Of a stretch of 23,662 bases of DNA, positions 14,501 to 21,591 are shown in pieces. The stretch's first letter is position 1. Each line of letters begins with the position of its first letter. The translations under genes were made by a program, and so were the position numbers. The DNA lies in IMG/VR virus record IMGVR_UViG_3300031952_000151, positions 1-23,662 of that record. One strand, 5' to 3'. Source of the stretch: a virus. Below the pieces are notes generated by a model. It saw nothing but the letters and a program-made list of their open reading frames with translations. It was not told the origin of the DNA and did not search any database.

Positions 14501-15535
14501 TTATTTCTTAAACTTACTTTCCAAACCTTTTATAATAAAACTTCCTGTGATTTTAAATGGATTGTTATAAATATTTGGATCTCTAACTACGATTCCTTCA
14601 TGTTTATCTAAGTCACCAATCTCACTAGTAGCATTTTTTAATACTTCATCTCCTAGTTTGATTGTTGCTAAATAAACAATAGTATCATTTATAACCTTTT
14701 GGATGTCTTGTCCGGCAAAATCCTGTGCAATATTCTTACTGTTTGAAGCATTGATAAATTGTTCACGGGTAATTAAAGGAGTATTTATCTTTACATTTTT
14801 TAACCAGTCTTTTAATGGTTTGATTTCAGCAACTCCGGTTGGATATAACGTCACTGGTTCTCTCAACACTTTCACCAAATTTGGATCTGATTTAAATGAT
14901 GTACCAACGCTACCTAGTATTTTGAATCCATACTTCATCGCAACCTTATTTAAATTGTTGATGTAGGACTGCATTGCCGCTTTATCATACGGTATTTCAA
15001 CCGCAACACGTGATTTCACACTACCATCCTTGCCAAGCGTCTTTGGTTTGATCTCTTTTAATCCATGAATTGCTAAAAAGTTTCCAATGTCACCATAACC
15101 AACTACGTTTGTTGTACCTTCTACATACTCAATATTAAACAATATATTTGGATTGGTTAATAAACCCAATTTCTTTAATTCAGACTTGGTACTTGGAATA
15201 GCTTCATCAAAAATATTGATTACTTTAGTTCCGATATTAATAAATCCATGACCTGGTTCAAATCTATTTGGCAAGTCCTCGGGTCTCATTCCCTTAATAT
15301 CAAGTGGTTTTGCTGATCCACGATCCATTACGAATTGACCATTTACCATACGAATACTAGCATTTACGCCATCGATTTTAACACTACCACCATCTTGTTT
15401 TAGTGAATCAACAGCTTTAACAAACACGTTTACTAAGTCTTTTCCAGTTGATGAAAAATCAAATGGGTGTGCCATATGCCCACCTGCACCGCCTTCTTGT
15501 ATCACTTCGTTTAATATATTATTTAGTCTTATCAT
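14501..15535 (-). CDS. RNA ligase-like nucleotidyltransferase with capsid-targeting-like leader
   Basis: The 344-aa protein shows the order of motifs of covalent nucleotidyltransferases. Motif I is VKIDGVNASI, with K53 as the likely AMP-accepting lysine and a K-I-x-G-x-N-x-S form close to T4 RNA ligase 2. Motif III is FNIEY (133-137), motif IV is EGIVVR (313-318), and a motif V-like FKITGSFIIK places lysines at 328 and 336. Such enzymes seal nicks in RNA or DNA through an adenylated intermediate. The leader MIRLNNILNEVIQEGG offers two gp21-type sites (L-N-E10 and I-Q-E14|G), so it may be packaged in the head. It overlaps the flavodoxin-fold gene by 17 nt. The exact substrate is unknown, and a structural role for a retired enzyme fold is an alternative. 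Confidence 0.68.
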   Translation of the reverse strand: MIRLNNILNEVIQEGGAGGHMAHPFDFSSTGKDLVNVFVKAVDSLKQDGGSVKIDGVNASIRMVNGQFVMDRGSAKPLDIKGMRPEDLPNRFEPGHGFINIGTKVINIFDEAIPSTKSELKKLGLLTNPNILFNIEYVEGTTNVVGYGDIGNFLAIHGLKEIKPKTLGKDGSVKSRVAVEIPYDKAAMQSYINNLNKVAMKYGFKILGSVGTSFKSDPNLVKVLREPVTLYPTGVAEIKPLKDWLKNVKINTPLITREQFINASNSKNIAQDFAGQDIQKVINDTIVYLATIKLGDEVLKNATSEIGDLDKHEGIVVRDPNIYNNPFKITGSFIIKGLESKFKK

Positions 15536-16292
15536 ATGGTTTTAAAAATGTTTTATCAAATACAGGAATTGCTTTTTTGTAAGAACTCTTTGTTTCATCA
15601 AGAGCATTATCTGTAAATTGCCAATTCCAAAATAATTCATTTGGTGTTTTGAATCCAAAAAATTGTAATACTTCTTTTTGTGTTTGAGTAACATCTTTTC
15701 CATTCCAATTTTGACCAGTAGCAATAAATCCTGAATCTATATCTTTTACTATATTGATTTCACCCAAAGTAGAATGTCTGTTCTCAATCCAAGTCAATCT
15801 TTCAATTAATTTCTGATAAAAACCGTTAGCTTGTCCCCATCTTACACTAGCAAAAAATAAAACGACATCACTTTCAAATAATTCTTTACTTATTTTCCAT
15901 AATTCATCACTTTTATTATTTATACTAGCCCAGCAACGATGATCACCTGTGGGATTTTTTTCTTTATCTTTTAATGAAGCATCTTTTGTTCCACAATGAT
16001 TTCCCCATTTAGATGACACATTACCTTCACACGGAAATATGTTTAACTTGGTTGTATCAATCAAAGTTACTTTTTCTTTACCTAATAATTCTTGTATTTT
16101 AAATGCAAGTTGCGTACTTTTAGCAACATCGTCTTTGTGACCACTCCATCTATTACTAGTAGTTAATAATAGTACTTTGTTCTTGGTACGCAAATAATCT
16201 ATTGTTTTTTTGTATTTACGAGCATAAAGATCCATATCTTGCTCGCTCTGAGGAAGTTTGGCTTCTAATAATAAATCGGTTAAACTGATCAT
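15519..16292 (-). CDS. Flavodoxin-fold NAD(P)H-dependent FMN reductase-like protein
   Basis: The 257-aa protein has a Rossmann-like first strand and phosphate loop typical of the NADPH-dependent FMN reductase/flavodoxin group (VLLLTTSNRWSGHKDD, 40-55). A Cys-containing middle region follows (C88, C100, C120), then the segment SDVVLFFASVRWGQANGF and the KLIERLTWIENR helix (about 141-172). In the family the corresponding stretch binds flavin and ends in K..iDR. Its spaced cysteines recall iron-sulfur flavoproteins, but the motif is not a clean cluster site. The start MISLTDLLLEAK gives L-L-E10|A, an excellent match to a gp21 cleavage site after a capsid-targeting leader. It overlaps both neighbours (ATGA upstream, 17 nt downstream), indicating a tight operon. 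The reaction and electron donor are not determined. Confidence 0.68.
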   Translation of the reverse strand: MISLTDLLLEAKLPQSEQDMDLYARKYKKTIDYLRTKNKVLLLTTSNRWSGHKDDVAKSTQLAFKIQELLGKEKVTLIDTTKLNIFPCEGNVSSKWGNHCGTKDASLKDKEKNPTGDHRCWASINNKSDELWKISKELFESDVVLFFASVRWGQANGFYQKLIERLTWIENRHSTLGEINIVKDIDSGFIATGQNWNGKDVTQTQKEVLQFFGFKTPNELFWNWQFTDNALDETKSSYKKAIPVFDKTFLKPYDKTK

Positions 16293-16579
16293 TTTGCTAA
16301 CTCGTCTAGTTTAGATTGCATCGTCATACCACGAATCACTTCAGGCGTACCACCATTGTCTCTATTAAAATAACGTTTATAATTGCTTAGTGCAACGTCT
16401 AATCTAGCTTTATCAATTGGTTCTTTTGATAAAATATCCTTTATCATTTTCAAATTATTAACTACAAGTACATTTGTATCATTAATAACGTTGTCTATTA
16501 ATATTAATAGGGATGGATCAACTGCTTCTTTAACTTGTGGTTTTGTTAAATCTTCAATTATTTTAGTCAGTCGTATCAT
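16289..16579 (-). CDS. Hypothetical protein, 96 aa, with capsid-targeting-like N-terminus
   Basis: This is the first gene of the operon leading to the flavoprotein, RNA-ligase-like protein and terminase. Its stop overlaps the flavoprotein ATG as ATGA. The product begins MIRLTKIIEDLTKPQ, sharing the MI-R/S-L start with its two downstream neighbours and offering I-I-E9. The remaining sequence is helical (LLILIDNVINDTNVLVVNNLKMIKDIL) and ends in a polar tail. No family is recognised. It starts only 24 nt after a strong terminator, so its promoter must lie in that small space. The only visible element there is TATTTATA, 4 nt before the ATG. No Shine-Dalgarno sequence is present. Confidence 0.65.
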   Translation of the reverse strand: MIRLTKIIEDLTKPQVKEAVDPSLLILIDNVINDTNVLVVNNLKMIKDILSKEPIDKARLDVALSNYKRYFNRDNGGTPEVIRGMTMQSKLDELAK

Positions 16580-16583
16580 AATA

Positions 16584-16591
16584 TATAAATA
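16584..16591 (-). promoter_or_regulatory. TATTTATA element 4 nt before the ATG of the 96-aa gene
   Basis: The minus strand reads TATTTATA, TATT, ATG. It lies between the terminator at 16604-16637 and the start codon. Because the transcript from upstream should end at that hairpin, this is the best promoter candidate for the downstream operon. Confidence 0.45.
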
Positions 16592-16603
16592 TACTCATTA
16601 AAT

Positions 16604-16637
16604 AAAAAACCCCACTAAATCAATAACGGGGTTTTTG
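16604..16637. terminator. Strong rho-independent terminator
   Basis: AAAAACCCC (16605-16613) pairs perfectly with GGGGTTTTT (16628-16636) around a 14-nt loop, and the minus strand continues with a T-rich tail (TTTTTTATTT). It ends the transcript of the 80-aa gene. Confidence 0.9.
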
Positions 16638-16711
16638 ATTAATATTTTAAATTATTACTTCTTACAAACGAATTCTTGATAAACTCGTTCTGCTCTAATT
16701 AAAAGGCAGAC

Positions 16712-16954
16712 TCAGAGCTTATTAAAAGGTGAGTTTGGATCTCTATCTTCGTCGATTAGACGAATGATGTCACCCGCCGCCACTCTACCTTTCCGTTGTA
16801 GATCTGGACGAGATATCAAACTATGAACAATATAGTTTAATTTATGAGCAGCCTCTTGCGCCTCTTTAGATTTTCCCATTGGCAAACCTTCGTTTACGAA
16901 TTGGGTTTCAGATAAAACTTCCTTGATTAATTTTTTAAGTTCCACTTTTGTCAT
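16712..16954 (-). CDS. Small hypothetical protein, 80 aa
   Basis: The N-terminal leader MTKVELKKLIKEVLSETQ is amphipathic and rich in L/I-x-E triplets (LIKE12, LSE16, VNE22|G), of a type common in small proteins of aquatic T4-like phages. The rest is helical (EAQEAAHKLNYIVHSLISR), then a basic turn and an acidic end (AGDIIRLIDEDRDPNS). The ATG follows a terminator by 26 nt and is preceded by TATTTATA, so the gene has its own transcription unit. Oddly, the TGA stop at 16712-16714 is followed in the same frame by 18 further sense codons (ending in RAERVYQEFVCKK) up to TAA at 16655, close to the terminator. This may be a C-terminus lost by a point mutation, or readthrough. The function is unknown. 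Confidence 0.65.
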   Translation of the reverse strand: MTKVELKKLIKEVLSETQFVNEGLPMGKSKEAQEAAHKLNYIVHSLISRPDLQRKGRVAAGDIIRLIDEDRDPNSPFNKL

Positions 16955-16959
16955 ATGTT

Positions 16960-16967
16960 TATAAATA
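16960..16967 (-). promoter_or_regulatory. TATTTATA element 5 nt before the ATG of the 80-aa gene
   Basis: The minus strand reads TATTTATA, AACAT, ATG, between the tail-sheath terminator and the start codon. This is the same octamer and nearly the same spacing as at 6573 and 16584. Confidence 0.45.
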
Positions 16968-16980
16968 TATAGAAAAAAAT

Positions 16981-17009
16981 AAAAAACCCCACCTTTTTAG
17001 CGGCGGGGT
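16981..17009 (-). terminator. Terminator of the tail sheath gene
   Basis: On the minus strand ACCCC-G-CC pairs with GG-T-GGGGT (one mismatch) around an 8-nt loop, followed by TTTTTATTTTTTT. It lies 25 nt after the sheath stop codon at 17035. Confidence 0.88.
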
Positions 17010-17034
17010 CTTGTTTAATTTTCTTTAACCTAGA

Positions 17035-20000
17035 TTAGGAAGAAAATTGAGCGCCTGTTGGTAGAATGTTGAAATCGAGGATGATGAATTCAGCAGTTCT
17101 AGTTGGTTGGATGAAGATTTGTCCGTAAAGAATATTACGATCAATCAAGTCAGGAGTATTATTTTGTTCATCCATCTTGACTTGGAATGCGTAGATACCA
17201 TTACGTTGTTGTACAGATTCCAAGTAAGGATTTACGATACTCAAGAAACGATTTCTTGTAGCAGCTACGTTTTGTTCAAACACTAAGTAGTTGCTTGAAC
17301 TTGCGACAAACTTCTTCAAGTTGATCAACAAGCGACGAACATTGATACGATCCAAAGCGCTTGGGGCAATTTGTAGAGTCTTTTGACCCCATACACAAAT
17401 ACCTTGGCCAGGGAATGCCGCGATTGGATTTACACGACCTTCATACAAGGTATCACGTTCACTATGAGTTAAACGATCAAGCACTTGTACAGCGGTTGTA
17501 ATACCACCACGATTTAGACCGGCTGGTGCGTACCATTCAGCAGCAGCATTGTCATTAGCAGCATAAACTGCAGGCAATACTACTGAAGGTGGAACACTGA
17601 TAATCTTGTTGGTATTTGTATCTAGGATCTTAACCCATGGATAATATGTACCTACGTAGTTACTATCAATTGTTGCTACGCTGTTGACAGCGGCATCAAT
17701 TAATCCAACGGTTTGGTTACTTGCTGGGAACACAATGTTATCCATGATATAGAAACAATCGCCACGAGCTTCACACATATTGATAGTAATATCAGTTACG
17801 TAACTATGTTGTTCACAGAAGATACCAGGCAATACGATCAAATTGATATCAAATTCATCAGAATTACCTAGAGCAGCAATTGCTTGTTTGTAAGCAATAC
17901 TACCTGGACTATTGATGTTTGTACAATCTAGACCTTGTGTATTACCAGCAGTAATATCACTACCTATATTGATTGGAATTGCTGGCCATTGGCCTTCAAA
18001 TCCACCTTGGAATCCAACTAAGAACTTACGTAGTCTGACATATGTAGATTCATTAACTGGATCATAGTTGCTTGGAATACTACCACTCAATGTTGGAGAT
18101 AGTAATGAACCAGTTCCATTTGCGTAGAACTTAGCACTATCAGTACCCCATGTCTTGTCTTCCAAGTCGAAGTCAATATTGATACCATTTACACTACTTG
18201 GTAGTGGCTTGAAGTATTGATATGTATCGTTATATACACCTACGTTAGCAGATGATGTTGGATACAATGATGCCAATTCGTCGTCAGCTTGTGGAACGTC
18301 GTTAAAGACTGTACCAGAAGCATATTTACCAGGAGCCAATGACCAGATACTTGCTTTGCTGTATCTTACTGGTGGAATAATATCTGCCAAAGTACCTGCA
18401 ACCGGAGTTGAATATGATTCAAATCCATATGGAATAGATACTTCTGGATATAGACCATCAGCCATTTCAATTCTGATAAATTGACTCAAGTTTGTATATG
18501 TGCCAAACTCAATAATCTTACCAGAGAAGGTAATGTAAGCATATCTGTCACCGATTCTACGAGCAACAAAGTTAGCAGACTCAGGATTTAGATTCAAGTT
18601 TTGATAAATTTCCAAATACTTTGGACGTTTATCAGTATCACTATAAGCACGAACTGCTAGTGTAAATGAACCCCAATCACTACCTGGGACTGTACCAGCC
18701 AACTTAACGTTGCTGATTTCAATCTTGTACTTCTTGTTGCTCAATGTACCATCACTCATGGTGTGTACCTTAAATAATTGGAACTTAGTTGGTGTAGAAG
18801 CTGCACCAGCACTACCTTTGAATGGAGCAATCTTTTGGGAATAGATCCATGGGGTGTATGCGTTGGTAATACTAAATTGGCTATCACCAGCATTTAAATT
18901 TGTACTATATTGATCTACAAACTTCAAAGGTTCTCCAACTGCAAATCCGGTTTCTGGAGCAGTCTTGGCAGACAATTTCCAACCACCACCTTCTGCACTT
19001 GGACGAGTCTTTTCAGCGATGAATCGTTGAATACTATCATTGAACAACAAGTAGTTGTAAGCAGCTTCTATCTTTTGACCGGCAACTTGCTTAACAGGAT
19101 TACCAGCTGTAGGATCAAATCCGAATACGTTAGCAATATAATTATTATCACTTTCATTTAGGGTGAAGTCATAATAACCATATGTACCAGCGCTTGTAGT
19201 ACCATCATCATTTGCGAAGTTATACTTCAAAATTAGTTGGTAGTTATTTTCGTTTGGATTGATCAAACCCTTATATGGGAATACAGAACTTGTCAATTGA
19301 CTCAAGGTTGATGTATCAAAACCAAATACTTCATATCTGTTATTGAATTGAGTTGAACCATTTTGAGTGTTATTCAAAACAGCCAATACCATCTTGGTTC
19401 TTGCGGATGAGTTTGGATTACATGGATCACCACCTGAAGTGTCTTGACTTGTGAATGTACCATTAAAATCACCATAAGAACCACCTACTAAACCTAAGAA
19501 TTGTAGTGATGAACCACAACTGGTTGTACTTCTAATGGATTTTACACTTGCGCTATATAATGATAAAGTACCATTTACATCAAATGTGGTTGTATCATAA
19601 TCTAATGAAATCTTGGCACTTGAAGTCATTGATGCTGAGAAGTAAGCAACAGTTTCAGAACTTTCGTTGAAAGCTGTAGAAATCTTAACTTCTGGACTTA
19701 CATCTTGATTTTGTACACTTGAACTTAGATAATAACGACCAGCAAATACTCCAGATGCTGGAATTAAATCAGATATCTTTCTAAACAAGTATGTGTTAGC
19801 ACCAGAACTATTTGTTGTAGTTACTGTTCCAAGATTTACTTGTTTTCCAGCATACAATACTGAACCACTTAATGATCCGCCTTTACCATTGTATCCAGCT
19901 GGATAGTTACTTACAGCTGCCTTTGGAGCAAACTTACCATTAACTACACCATTTAGTCTCAAACGTGATGTATCATGTCTGAAAGTAAAAGTAGCGTAAG

Positions 20001-20976
20001 ACTTTGAACTACTGATACTAGCATTACTAAAGTCGAGAGCATTATTTGCTGAGTAACTACCGAATACTAATCCATAAGTTATATCATTACCATTCAAAGT
20101 ATATGACGAACTTAAATAATTATAATATGGTCTTGCACTTTTCAAAGTTGCTGAATCGAAATCAACCTTATATTTGGTTGATCCGATAGAAGCTGAAACA
20201 GCACCATTAATTAAAGTTTTATCATAATCAAAGTTAGCTAATACATATTCACTAGAACCACCTGGTGGTTGTACCTTCAAACCTTGTTGTACTACAGAAG
20301 CACTAAAGATATAGCTATTTCTTGTAGTTGCAATCTTGAACAATTTACCTTTACTACCAGATGCGGCTAATGATGCGGATAATGTTGAACTATTTGATGC
20401 GTCTGGCCATCCGGCAGATACGAGAAATTGTTCAACTTCCGTATTCGTAGCTCTGGTTACAGACACAGATGATGAAATAAATCCATTACCAAGTAGACCA
20501 CGAACTGCTCCTGTATTACTTGCCACCAAGGTTGAAGAACTATATTCAAGGATTATATTTGATGTATACGCATCACTATCTAAATACATAAATGATGCTG
20601 TGGTCAAAGCACCCAAGTCGTTATTTTTGTTCCAGTAGCCTGGTTCAGCATATACGACCAATGGATTCTTTTGCCAGTATCCGGTTAGACCACCGATACG
20701 TACAACGGTTACTACACCTTGTTGAATTAGATACTCTTTGGTTGTGTATGGACCATAATAAACTCCGTCAGCTACGCCGAAACGTTGTTCAAGCATTGCT
20801 ACTTCGGTTATTCTTGCTGGGAAGAATGCTGGTCCGTCTGAAAATGGTGCTACGATGGCACCACCGATATTGGCTACACCTTGTGCTAGCCCTGATAGAT
20901 CATTTTCTCTGGTAAATACACCAGGACTTACTATATTTTGTGTTGGTGAAAATCTTCCACCTTCTTGTATTGGCAT
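17035..20976 (-). CDS. gp18: Tail sheath protein, T4 gp18-like, unusually long
   Basis: The N-terminus (SPGVFTRENDLSG, about 17-29, then VANIGGAIVAPFSDGPAFFP) and the AMLEQRFGV and TTKEYLIQQG segments match contractile sheath proteins. The C-terminal 300 residues contain the conserved sheath core: EFDINLIVLPGIF, AANDNAAAEWYAPAGLNRGG, GICVWGQKTL, DRINVRRLLINLKKF and the closing AEFIILDFNILPTGAQFSS. At 1313 aa it is twice T4 gp18 (659 aa). The extra sequence is one large central insertion of Ser/Thr/Asn/Tyr-rich, strand-like character (about 130-1000), presumably domains exposed on the sheath surface. It forms the contractile outer tube. A good AAAGGA ribosome site lies 7 nt before the ATG, and a hairpin with late-promoter-like boxes lies upstream. 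Confidence 0.93.
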   Translation of the reverse strand: MPIQEGGRFSPTQNIVSPGVFTRENDLSGLAQGVANIGGAIVAPFSDGPAFFPARITEVAMLEQRFGVADGVYYGPYTTKEYLIQQGVVTVVRIGGLTGYWQKNPLVVYAEPGYWNKNNDLGALTTASFMYLDSDAYTSNIILEYSSSTLVASNTGAVRGLLGNGFISSSVSVTRATNTEVEQFLVSAGWPDASNSSTLSASLAASGSKGKLFKIATTRNSYIFSASVVQQGLKVQPPGGSSEYVLANFDYDKTLINGAVSASIGSTKYKVDFDSATLKSARPYYNYLSSSYTLNGNDITYGLVFGSYSANNALDFSNASISSSKSYATFTFRHDTSRLRLNGVVNGKFAPKAAVSNYPAGYNGKGGSLSGSVLYAGKQVNLGTVTTTNSSGANTYLFRKISDLIPASGVFAGRYYLSSSVQNQDVSPEVKISTAFNESSETVAYFSASMTSSAKISLDYDTTTFDVNGTLSLYSASVKSIRSTTSCGSSLQFLGLVGGSYGDFNGTFTSQDTSGGDPCNPNSSARTKMVLAVLNNTQNGSTQFNNRYEVFGFDTSTLSQLTSSVFPYKGLINPNENNYQLILKYNFANDDGTTSAGTYGYYDFTLNESDNNYIANVFGFDPTAGNPVKQVAGQKIEAAYNYLLFNDSIQRFIAEKTRPSAEGGGWKLSAKTAPETGFAVGEPLKFVDQYSTNLNAGDSQFSITNAYTPWIYSQKIAPFKGSAGAASTPTKFQLFKVHTMSDGTLSNKKYKIEISNVKLAGTVPGSDWGSFTLAVRAYSDTDKRPKYLEIYQNLNLNPESANFVARRIGDRYAYITFSGKIIEFGTYTNLSQFIRIEMADGLYPEVSIPYGFESYSTPVAGTLADIIPPVRYSKASIWSLAPGKYASGTVFNDVPQADDELASLYPTSSANVGVYNDTYQYFKPLPSSVNGINIDFDLEDKTWGTDSAKFYANGTGSLLSPTLSGSIPSNYDPVNESTYVRLRKFLVGFQGGFEGQWPAIPINIGSDITAGNTQGLDCTNINSPGSIAYKQAIAALGNSDEFDINLIVLPGIFCEQHSYVTDITINMCEARGDCFYIMDNIVFPASNQTVGLIDAAVNSVATIDSNYVGTYYPWVKILDTNTNKIISVPPSVVLPAVYAANDNAAAEWYAPAGLNRGGITTAVQVLDRLTHSERDTLYEGRVNPIAAFPGQGICVWGQKTLQIAPSALDRINVRRLLINLKKFVASSSNYLVFEQNVAATRNRFLSIVNPYLESVQQRNGIYAFQVKMDEQNNTPDLIDRNILYGQIFIQPTRTAEFIILDFNILPTGAQFSS

Positions 20977-20983
20977 AATTTAT

Positions 20984-20989
20984 TCCTTT
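20984..20989 (-). promoter_or_regulatory. Shine-Dalgarno sequence of the tail sheath gene
   Basis: The minus strand reads GAAAGGA, with AAAGGA 7 nt before the ATG. It is the best ribosome site in the window and fits a highly expressed structural protein. Confidence 0.75.
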
Positions 20990-21008
20990 CAAAAGTTAGG
21001 TTTAATTT

Positions 21009-21047
21009 ATAAATAGTGTCAGAAAAAGTGAACATCTCACTATTTAT
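21009..21047. repeat. Inverted repeat with divergent late-promoter-like boxes upstream of gp18
   Basis: ATAAATAGTG (21009-21018) and CACTATTTAT (21038-21047) are perfect 10-bp inverted copies around a 19-nt spacer. The plus-strand arm extends to TATAAATA (21008-21015). The minus-strand arm extends to AATAAATA (21041-21048), which points to gp18 with a leader of about 60 nt containing the hairpin. No T-run follows, so termination is less likely than promotion or RNA structure. Confidence 0.55.
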
Positions 21048-21048
21048 T
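21041..21048 (-). promoter_or_regulatory. Possible late promoter AATAAATA for gp18
   Basis: The minus strand reads ATAATAAATAGTG, one base from the T4 late octamer. It has the same AAATAGTG extension as the exact TATAAATAGTG at 9270. It lies in the gap between the sugar-modification operon and gp18. Confidence 0.5.
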
Positions 21049-21063
21049 ATATCTTTTGAAGTT

Positions 21064-21591
21064 TTATAAACTGCCTATAAACTTTTTAATGATTTCGACA
21101 GATGGAACATCATTTAAGTCTGATAATTCTAAATTGTATATGATGTTATACTTTTCTCTGGAAATTTCAAAATTGTCCAGATCGTCATTAAACTCAGATA
21201 TATTTACATAATATTTAAAATTAGTACCATGTGTTTGGTTATATAAATCTATGTAAGACCCCCAAATTCTGGAATCGTTGAGATTATTGGTTTTTAAATT
21301 AAACATAAAATTGTAATCTTTTATGTTAAAGTCATACTCATCTATTAGATTCATACCATCATCCATACTAAATGCGTAGAGTCTGATATAATCAAATTGT
21401 AAGGATTTTATATTTGTACGTAGATACCAATACCCAATTTCTGGCGTTTCAGTTGAATAAAATTCATGCTCCTTACTTGAAATCACATAATGTAGTGTAT
21501 GATTAAAATAATAGTCGGGTACACTATTAAATGTTAGTTTAATAAATGAATCTGTATATTTTACGCTAAAAAAATTATTTTTTGTTTTCAT
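21064..21591 (-). CDS. Hypothetical protein, 175 aa, last gene of the sugar-modification operon
   Basis: The ATG overlaps the carbamoyltransferase stop as ATGA, so it is cotranslated with that gene. The product is rich in Tyr, Phe, Asn and Asp and looks strand-rich in the first half. The stretch from IDEYDFNIKDYNFMFNL through NDSRIWGSYIDLYNQTHGT to NFKYYVNIS (about 82-131) resembles the N-terminal half of TibC-like O-heptosyltransferases, which have '..fnl.dK.v.i.L.s..lGD..aW..yv..f...h...k.yvs'. The likeness is by eye and weak, and the glycosyl-binding residues are not evident. It could be a reduced paralogue of the neighbouring glycosyltransferase's N-terminal domain, or an unrelated accessory protein. 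Confidence 0.55.
   Translation of the reverse strand: MKTKNNFFSVKYTDSFIKLTFNSVPDYYFNHTLHYVISSKEHEFYSTETPEIGYWYLRTNIKSLQFDYIRLYAFSMDDGMNLIDEYDFNIKDYNFMFNLKTNNLNDSRIWGSYIDLYNQTHGTNFKYYVNISEFNDDLDNFEISREKYNIIYNLELSDLNDVPSVEIIKKFIGSL

Noticed and set aside
16584-16591. TATAAATA on the plus strand (also at 16960-16967, 6573-6580 and 21008-21015) as rightward late promoters
   Set aside because: Reading rightward they would produce only antisense transcripts. Their fixed spacing to minus-strand start codons at the first three sites points to use on the minus strand.
16640-16712. Possible tRNA or small structured RNA in the gap after the 80-aa gene
   Set aside because: Two short stems (TCTGC/GCAGA and AACGA/TCGTT) can be drawn, but there is no cloverleaf, T-loop sequence or acceptor stem. 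The sequence is better explained as an in-frame C-terminal extension.
20592-20915. Plus-strand frame opposite the 5' end of the sheath gene
   Set aside because: It overlaps a strongly supported gp18 N-terminus and shows no family resemblance or start signal.
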